DNA from: DASUMF01 sp040510575 | GTDB lineage: Bacteria > Actinomycetota > Acidimicrobiia > IMCC26256 > DASPTH01 | Direction: 5' to 3' | DNA: 9,497 bases | Assembly: GCA_040510575.1 (NCBI GenBank) | Contig: JBEVIU010000136.1 | Location: 1-9,497 of the forward strand | In this document: in pieces, positions 5,464 through 9,497 of the stretch | How the letters are laid out: each line of letters begins with the position of its first letter | How positions within the stretch are numbered: position 1 is the first letter of the stretch | The notes under the pieces: generated by a model | The model's input: the letters and a program-made list of their open reading frames with translations, nothing else | What the model was told of the DNA's origin: nothing | Database searches by the model: none | Position numbers and translations under genes: made by a program

Positions 5464-6036
5464 GTGTCCGATCCGGGTACCAACCACGGTGGTGACCTCG
5501 TGCGTGCGACGCGAGGGATGCTCGCGACGCACGTCGCGGTCGACGAACGCGAGGCGGGCTCGCTCACGCGCATCTCCACCGAGCTCGACCGACTGCGCGC
5601 GCCGTTCGACGAGCACGCGGATCTCACCCACGTGACCGGTTCCGCCATCGTTGTCGGTCGCCGAGGTGTGCTCCTCCTCGTGCACCGTCGGCTCGGCTTC
5701 TGGATGCAGCCCGGAGGTCACGTCGAACCGGGGGAGTCGCCGTGGGCGGCGGCCGTGCGTGAGACGCGCGAAGAGACGGGCGTCGCCGTCGATCATCCTC
5801 CGACGGGCCCATGTCTCGTCCACGCCGACGTCCACGAGGCCGCTCGCAGCCACATCCACCTCGACCTGCGGTTCCTGGTGCTCGCGCCCGCCGACGACGA
5901 GCCCCGTCCGCCGCCCGAGGAGAGTCAGCAGGTGCAGTGGTTCAGCTGGGACGACGCCTTCACCGTGGGCGACGCGTCGTTGCACGGCGCTCTCGCCGCG
6001 GCGCGTCCCGTCGCGCGTCAGTACGTCGACTGCTGA
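5464..6036 (+). CDS. NUDIX hydrolase
   Basis: This 190-aa cytoplasmic protein is a NUDIX pyrophosphohydrolase acting on nucleoside diphosphates linked to another moiety. The complete NUDIX box GX5EX7REUXEEXGU begins at the second Gly of PGGHVEPGE and ends in RETREETGV, with all conserved Glu residues present. An N-terminal helical segment of about 60 residues precedes the catalytic domain, as in the actinobacterial family that often carries names such as MutT-like or CoA/NADH pyrophosphatase. The substrate cannot be deduced. The GTG start is chosen because it lies 7 nt after a TAGCCT -10 and no upstream start has a ribosome binding site; starts further upstream would translate through the palindrome. 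Its last 19 bp overlap the 3' end of the convergent 2H phosphoesterase gene. Confidence 0.9.
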   Translation: MSDPGTNHGGDLVRATRGMLATHVAVDEREAGSLTRISTELDRLRAPFDEHADLTHVTGSAIVVGRRGVLLLVHRRLGFWMQPGGHVEPGESPWAAAVRETREETGVAVDHPPTGPCLVHADVHEAARSHIHLDLRFLVLAPADDEPRPPPEESQQVQWFSWDDAFTVGDASLHGALAAARPVARQYVDC

Positions 6037-6578
6037 CCGTCTGGCGCAGCGCGGCCGCCCAGCGGGAACCGGGCGTGCACGCGCCACGCACCGGCGCCCG
6101 ACGACGCAACCATCAGCCAGACGTCGGACGCACGCGCCCTGATCGGGAGGGCGGGCGCGACCGCGACCGCGGCTTGCCGGAGCTCTGCGACGTCACCGCG
6201 GTCTCCGATCGTGAGGTGCGGTGTGATCATGTCGTACGCCCCGCCGTAGGGCGCGTACTCGGGAAAGCGTTTGTGCACGGCTTCGGTGAGCGCGACGAAC
6301 GGCGACTCGGGCGACGGTGCGAGGTACACGACATCGTCGCCGAACCACTCCACACGGTCGAGCACGAACGAGAACGGCGCCACCCTGGCGAACAGACCTG
6401 ACAGCTCGTGTACGACGGAGTCGGAGATCTCGCCGGGCGACACGAACGGATACAGCACCGTGACGTGCGCAGGAACGCCGTGCACCGCCGACGGGTCGAG
6501 TCGTTCTCGCCACGGCGCGACCGCGGCCGTTGCCGCGGGGACCGGCACGACCAGGCCGCTCTCGGCCGGCGCGCTCAT
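6018..6578 (-). CDS. 2'-5' RNA ligase family protein (2H phosphoesterase, LigT-like)
   Basis: This 186-aa cytoplasmic protein has the two signature HxTx motifs of the 2H phosphoesterase superfamily: AHVTVLYPF (H38, T40) and PHLTIGD (H121, T123). Family members cleave or form 2'-5' or cyclic phosphodiester bonds in RNA and nucleotides; the physiological substrate of bacterial members like this is generally unknown. The length agrees with a single-domain member (about 170-190 aa). The ATG at 6578 overlaps the TGA of the upstream isomerase-like gene (ATGA), implying translational coupling and co-transcription; no independent ribosome binding site is visible. A functional tie to fatty-acid metabolism is not evident. 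The 3' end overlaps the convergent NUDIX gene by 19 bp, so the two transcripts are complementary at their ends. Confidence 0.9.
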   Translation of the reverse strand: MSAPAESGLVVPVPAATAAVAPWRERLDPSAVHGVPAHVTVLYPFVSPGEISDSVVHELSGLFARVAPFSFVLDRVEWFGDDVVYLAPSPESPFVALTEAVHKRFPEYAPYGGAYDMITPHLTIGDRGDVAELRQAAVAVAPALPIRARASDVWLMVASSGAGAWRVHARFPLGGRAAPDGQQSTY

Positions 6579-7441
6579 CGCTCGGACGACGGTGCGGTTT
6601 CCCCGCTTCCGGGCTTGGTGATCTGATCGAGCACGCGTCCACGAGCGCCGGGGAGGCGCAGCACACCGCCGAGCGCGGCGAGCTCGCGCACGATGGCTGC
6701 GTCGACAGGGTCCGGTTCCGCCTCGAGCAGCAGCCGCTTCGTCGCGACCAGCGACGGCAACGGGTGGGCCGCGATGCGCGCCGCGAGGTCGAGCGCCTCG
6801 GACATGAACGAGTCGGCGGGATGCACCGCCAACGCGAGGCCGATCTCGACGGCCCGCGCGGCGTCGACCCACTCCGACGTGAACAGGAGCTCGGCGCTGC
6901 GCTGGCGCCCGACCAGCCGCGGGAGCAGGACGGTGCTTCCCGCCTCCGGCACCGCGCCCATCGCGGTGAACGACAGCCGCAGCCGAGCCCGATCGGACAG
7001 CAGCACGATGTCACAGTGCAGGAGCATGGTGACGCCGATGCCGACCGCTGCGCCGTTCACCGCTGCGAGCAGGGGTTTCGGGAACGTCGAGAGCGCAGGG
7101 AGGAACGCGTCGAAGCCGGCAGAGAGAGAGTCGGATGGGTCGGCGGGCTCGGGTGCATGGGAGGGTCCATCGGAGGGTGTGCCGGCGGCGTCGCCCGCCG
7201 CGGCCCGGGCCATGATCTTCACGTCGGCGCCGGCCGAGAACACGCGTCCGGCGCCGGTGATCACGACGACGCTGATCGCGTCATCGTCCGCGGCCTCGTT
7301 GAGCGCGTCGGCGACCGCGTCGTAGAGCGCGCGGTTGAAAGCGTTCGCGGCGTCCGTCCGGTTGAGCGTGAGCACGCGCACCCGCTCGTGATCCGCGACC
7401 ACGACGAGCGGCTCGGCCGGTGCGGCGGAGGCGTCGGTCAT
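6575..7441 (-). CDS. Enoyl-CoA isomerase-like crotonase family protein
   Basis: This 288-aa crotonase-fold protein has oxyanion-hole segments FSAGADV (68-74) and NGAAVGIGVTM (129-139). The positions of hydratase Glu144 and Glu164 hold Thr138 and Phe158, but a Glu is present at 166 in FTAMGAVPEAGS (158-169). That is the arrangement of delta3-delta2 enoyl-CoA isomerases (ECI1/ECI2/Pci), which use a single catalytic Glu in this loop. I therefore favour an isomerase moving the double bond of unsaturated acyl-CoA into the 2-position, where a hydratase can act. A low-complexity Ala/Pro/Ser/Asp insert (about 80-108) lies where the family is variable in length. The gene is preceded by a predicted leaderless promoter and its stop overlaps the start of the 2H phosphoesterase gene. 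It diverges from the crotonase operon at 7498. Confidence 0.9.
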   Translation of the reverse strand: MTDASAAPAEPLVVVADHERVRVLTLNRTDAANAFNRALYDAVADALNEAADDDAISVVVITGAGRVFSAGADVKIMARAAAGDAAGTPSDGPSHAPEPADPSDSLSAGFDAFLPALSTFPKPLLAAVNGAAVGIGVTMLLHCDIVLLSDRARLRLSFTAMGAVPEAGSTVLLPRLVGRQRSAELLFTSEWVDAARAVEIGLALAVHPADSFMSEALDLAARIAAHPLPSLVATKRLLLEAEPDPVDAAIVRELAALGGVLRLPGARGRVLDQITKPGSGETAPSSER

Positions 7442-7448
7442 CCCGGGG

Positions 7449-7454
7449 AATCTA
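7449..7454 (-). promoter_or_regulatory. -10 element of the isomerase-like gene, predicted leaderless
   Basis: TAGATT on the minus strand is followed by 7 nt and then the ATG at 7441. The spacing is the same as for the phosphotransferase and NUDIX genes. No Shine-Dalgarno precedes the ATG. The -35 region (about 7472-7478) is weak. Confidence 0.5.
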
Positions 7455-7464
7455 CCGTCCGCCG

Positions 7465-7470
7465 TAGTGT
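7465..7470 (+). promoter_or_regulatory. Putative -10 element of the crotonase/hydroxyacid dehydrogenase operon
   Basis: TAGTGT followed by GCGC resembles the NUDIX -10 (TAGCCT, also followed by GCGC). It would give a leader of about 20 nt carrying the ribosome binding site. It lies between the -10 and -35 positions of the opposing promoter, so the two would compete for polymerase. Confidence 0.4.
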
Positions 7471-7485
7471 GCGCACTGAGGGCAC

Positions 7486-7493
7486 GAAGGGGG
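7486..7493 (+). promoter_or_regulatory. Ribosome binding site of the crotonase gene at 7498
   Basis: GAAGGGGG lies 4 nt before the ATG at 7498, with its AGG core about 6-9 nt away. It supports this start. Confidence 0.55.
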
Positions 7494-7497
7494 CACG

Positions 7498-8385
7498 ATG
7501 GAACGTGAAGAGCGGGAGACCGTCGTCTATGAGAAGGACGGTGCGGTTGCTCGCATCATCTTGAACCATGCCGAGAAGGCGAACTCGCAGAGCTCGGAGA
7601 TGGTCTGGGACGTCGAGCACTGTCTCGACGATGCCGAGCACGACTACGACATCAAGGTGGTGTTGCTCAAGGCCAACGGCCGTGGGTTCTCCGCCGGTCA
7701 TGCGATGGCAGGCCCCGGAGCCTTCCCCGAGTTCGCGGCGGCCCACGAGGCCGGTCACCCCTGGCAGGGGCAGGCCGAGCTCTTTCTCGGCCCGGTGCTG
7801 CACCTCTGGGAGTTCCCCAAGCCGACGGTGTCGGCGGTGCAGGGTTATGCGATCGGCGGGGGCACCTACTTCGCGCTGCTGCCCGACATCGTGATCGCAG
7901 CCGACGACGCGTACTTCCAGATGCCGCTCGTGCAGGGTCTGGGGTTCCCGGGCGGCGAGACGATGATGGAACCGTGGCTGTTCATGAACTTCCACCGCGC
8001 CTACGAGTACCTCTATCTCGCGCAGACGGTGGGCGCCGAGGAGGCGCGCCAGTTGGGCATGGTGAACCGCGTCGTGCCACGCGCGGACCTCGACGACACG
8101 GCCGAGCTGGTCGCGCGCCAGATCGCGCAGGCACCGTTGTCCACGCTGATGGCCACCAAGTCGCTGGTGAAGCGAGCCTGGGAGGGGATGGGCCTCCGGG
8201 TGCACTGGCAGTCGTCGATCCACCTGATGGAGCTGGTCGGCCGAGCGGGTGACGTCGCCGCGTGGCGCAAGGAGAACGTCGACCTCGGTTACACCGGCGG
8301 ACCGCGCCAGATCGCGGAGCAGCGCTTCGCGGCCGCGGAAGCCGAGCTCCGTGCACAGAAGTCGGAAGACGAGAGCACGCCGTGA
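7498..8385 (+). CDS. Enoyl-CoA hydratase/isomerase (crotonase) family protein, catalytic glutamates replaced
   Basis: This 295-aa crotonase-fold protein has oxyanion-hole segments FSAGHAM (64-70) and QGYAIGGGTYF (115-125). By eye alignment to rat enoyl-CoA hydratase, Glu144 corresponds to Tyr124 and Glu164 to Leu144, so both hydratase glutamates are missing. It shares with the crotonase at 2493-3401 a Glu placed six residues after the conserved Leu-Gly (E154 in GLGFPGGET, 147-155) followed by P-W at 159-160, so the two belong to one subfamily. The C-terminal residues from about 270 form a charged helix (AEQRFAAAEAELRAQK) beyond the usual fold, perhaps for oligomer contacts. The stop overlaps the GTG of the hydroxyacid dehydrogenase gene by 4 bp, a strong sign of coupled expression. 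The reaction is unknown; hydratase is a family label only. Confidence 0.9.
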   Translation: MEREERETVVYEKDGAVARIILNHAEKANSQSSEMVWDVEHCLDDAEHDYDIKVVLLKANGRGFSAGHAMAGPGAFPEFAAAHEAGHPWQGQAELFLGPVLHLWEFPKPTVSAVQGYAIGGGTYFALLPDIVIAADDAYFQMPLVQGLGFPGGETMMEPWLFMNFHRAYEYLYLAQTVGAEEARQLGMVNRVVPRADLDDTAELVARQIAQAPLSTLMATKSLVKRAWEGMGLRVHWQSSIHLMELVGRAGDVAAWRKENVDLGYTGGPRQIAEQRFAAAEAELRAQKSEDESTP

Positions 8386-9320
8386 CGGAGGACGCTCCCG
8401 CCACAGTGGCGGTGAACCTGATGTTCGGCCGGGGTTTCGTCGACGCGATCCAGGGCGCCCTTCCGGGCGAGGTGGTCGTCGCGTCTTCGGATCCGCGCGC
8501 GGCCAGGGCCGAGATCCTCGCGGTCTACACGAACGACGACGCGTCGGTGCGGGCGTCGGTCACGCCTGCGGTGCGGTGGATCCACGCGCTCAGCACCGGG
8601 GTCGACGGCTTCCCGTTCGACGCGGTCGGCGATCGCGCGTTCACCTGCTCTCGGGGCGCGGGCGCGGTGCCCATCGCCGAATGGGCGATGGCGATGATCC
8701 TCGCCCACGCGAAGCGGCTCCCCGAGTCGTGGGTGCACGAGCCGCCGGCGCGCTGGAGCGTGGCCGACCTCGACTCGCTGGCCGGCCGAACCCTCGGGCT
8801 GGTGGGCATCGGCACCATCGGCACCGCGCTGGCCCGGCGAGCGCTCGTCTTCGACATGGAGGTGATCGCGTACCGGCGCCACGCCGATCGGCCCGCGCTC
8901 GAAGGCGTCACGGTGGTGTCGGACCTCGTTGAGCTCCTGGCGCGTGCCGATCACGTGGTGCTCGCTGCCCCGGCAACCGCCGCGACGCGCCACCTCGTCG
9001 ATGCCGCCGCGTTCGCGGCGATGAAGCCGAGCGCGCACCTGGTCAACATCGCCCGCGGTTCGTTGGTCGACCAGGACGCGTTGCTCGCCGCGCTCGACGC
9101 GGGACAGCTCGCCGCGGCATCGCTCGACGTGGTCGACCCCGAGCCGCTCCCCGCCGGTCATCCGCTCTACGAGCACCCGAAGGTGCGCGTGAGCGCCCAC
9201 ATCTCGTGGAGCACGCCCGAAGGGATGGCGCGCACCCTCGAGCTCTTCGTCGAGAACGTGCGCCGCTATCGCGCCGGCGAAGCGCTCGACGGCGTGGTCG
9301 ACGTCGAAGTCGGCTACTGA
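8382..9320 (+). CDS. D-2-hydroxyacid dehydrogenase (NAD(P)-binding)
   Basis: This 312-aa cytoplasmic oxidoreductase interconverts a 2-oxoacid and a (D)-2-hydroxyacid. Domain order is a split catalytic domain (1-100 and about 285-312) around a Rossmann domain with GIGTIG (142-147). The family's catalytic triad is complete: R225 in NIARGSL, E254 in DVVDPEPLP, and H273 in SAHISWSTP. The second Rossmann strand ends in AYRRHADR (163-170), with Arg in place of the acidic residue that binds the NAD ribose, which suggests NADPH preference (inference). Glyoxylate/hydroxypyruvate reductase, lactate-type and phosphoglycerate-type activities cannot be told apart. The GTG at 8382 overlaps the preceding stop (GTGA) and begins at the conserved homology; an in-frame ATG at 8262 would only translate the crotonase gene in another frame. 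A hairpin at 9376-9395 follows. Confidence 0.92.
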   Translation: MTEDAPATVAVNLMFGRGFVDAIQGALPGEVVVASSDPRAARAEILAVYTNDDASVRASVTPAVRWIHALSTGVDGFPFDAVGDRAFTCSRGAGAVPIAEWAMAMILAHAKRLPESWVHEPPARWSVADLDSLAGRTLGLVGIGTIGTALARRALVFDMEVIAYRRHADRPALEGVTVVSDLVELLARADHVVLAAPATAATRHLVDAAAFAAMKPSAHLVNIARGSLVDQDALLAALDAGQLAAASLDVVDPEPLPAGHPLYEHPKVRVSAHISWSTPEGMARTLELFVENVRRYRAGEALDGVVDVEVGY

Positions 9321-9375
9321 CGCAGCCGACCCCACGAACCCGCGTCGAAGTACGAGAACAGTCGACGGCAGGTTC

Positions 9376-9395
9376 GGGAGGGACTCGTTCCTCCT
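9376..9395. terminator. Hairpin between convergent genes
   Basis: An 8-bp stem (GGGAGGGA at 9376-9383 with TTCCTCCT at 9388-9395, including two G-T pairs) closes a CTCG tetraloop. It sits 55 bp past the dehydrogenase stop and directly beside the stop of the minus-strand gene at 9398. No T-run is present on either side, so this is a weak, possibly bidirectional terminator candidate. Confidence 0.4.
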
Positions 9396-9397
9396 CG

Positions 9398-9497
9398 CTA
9401 GAGGAAGCCGTCGTTCATCAGGTTCTTGGTGGCGAACCAGCCGGGCACGGCGGGGATGAAGTTGGCGACGAGCTGGTTGGCGAGCACGGCAGCCACT
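9398..9497 (-). CDS. C-terminal fragment of an unidentified protein (start beyond window)
   Basis: Only 32 codons and a TAG stop are visible, ending in LANQLVANFIPAVPGWFATK and then NLMNDGFL. I read it as the real end of a gene because the codons have the GC-ending third positions typical of the window's genes (nearly every one ends in G or C) and the stop is followed by an intergenic hairpin. I do not recognise the family. It is convergent with the hydroxyacid dehydrogenase, so it is not part of that operon. Confidence 0.55.
   Translation of the reverse strand, partial: VAAVLANQLVANFIPAVPGWFATKNLMNDGFL

Noticed and set aside
5341..6087. Upstream extension of the nuclease reading frame to 560 aa on the minus strand
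   Set aside because: The extra part is antisense to the NUDIX gene and runs through the palindrome; conserved family homology starts at the ATG at 5340. Long open antisense frames are expected at this GC content.
6579..6872. N-terminal extension of the 2H phosphoesterase
   Set aside because: It lies entirely within the isomerase-like gene on the same strand in another frame. The ATGA overlap at 6575-6578 gives a clean coupled start.
1..9497. CRISPR array, tRNA, rRNA, riboswitch or prophage
   Set aside because: No regularly spaced repeats, cloverleaf-like segments, conserved ribosomal sequence or phage genes were seen. The only repeat pair is 1 kb apart and palindromic.

Overview
The window is very GC-rich, uses GTG starts and overlapping ATGA/GTGA junctions, and encodes several catabolic acyl-CoA proteins. 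This fits a high-GC actinobacterium. The mix of LivH-type transporters, acyl-CoA-associated phosphotransferases and many crotonases suggests class Acidimicrobiia, but that placement is inference and no marker gene is present.

Left part (1-2346, all minus strand): the N-terminal 270 residues of a LivH-type branched-chain amino acid ABC permease run off the left edge. Upstream of it lies a 465-aa APH-fold phosphotransferase of the kind found beside acyl-CoA metabolism genes. Divergent from that gene (2493-4331, plus strand) are a crotonase-fold protein and a two-hotdog MaoC/hydratase-2 family protein, a likely co-transcribed pair.

Middle (4340-6578): two nearly identical REP-like palindromes in the same orientation (4340-4391 and 5382-5433) bracket one minus-strand gene. 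That gene has an AbiEi-like N-terminal region and a DUF559/Vsr-like PD-(D/E)XK nuclease domain. Next come a plus-strand NUDIX hydrolase, apparently translated from a leaderless mRNA, and a convergent minus-strand 2H phosphoesterase (2'-5' RNA ligase family). Their 3' ends overlap by 19 bp.

Right part (6575-9497): an enoyl-CoA isomerase-like crotonase is translationally coupled to the 2H phosphoesterase on the minus strand. A second operon diverges from it over only 56 bp, with a crotonase whose stop overlaps the start of a D-2-hydroxyacid dehydrogenase. The last 100 bases hold the C-terminal end of an unidentified minus-strand gene.

Taken together this is mostly a catabolic neighbourhood: uptake, CoA-ester hydration or isomerisation, and hydroxyacid oxidoreduction. 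The palindrome-nuclease-palindrome unit looks like an insertion between MaoC and NUDIX. No phage, IS transposase, CRISPR, tRNA or rRNA was seen. The longest stretch without a gene is about 145 bp, so no gap exceeds 300 bp.
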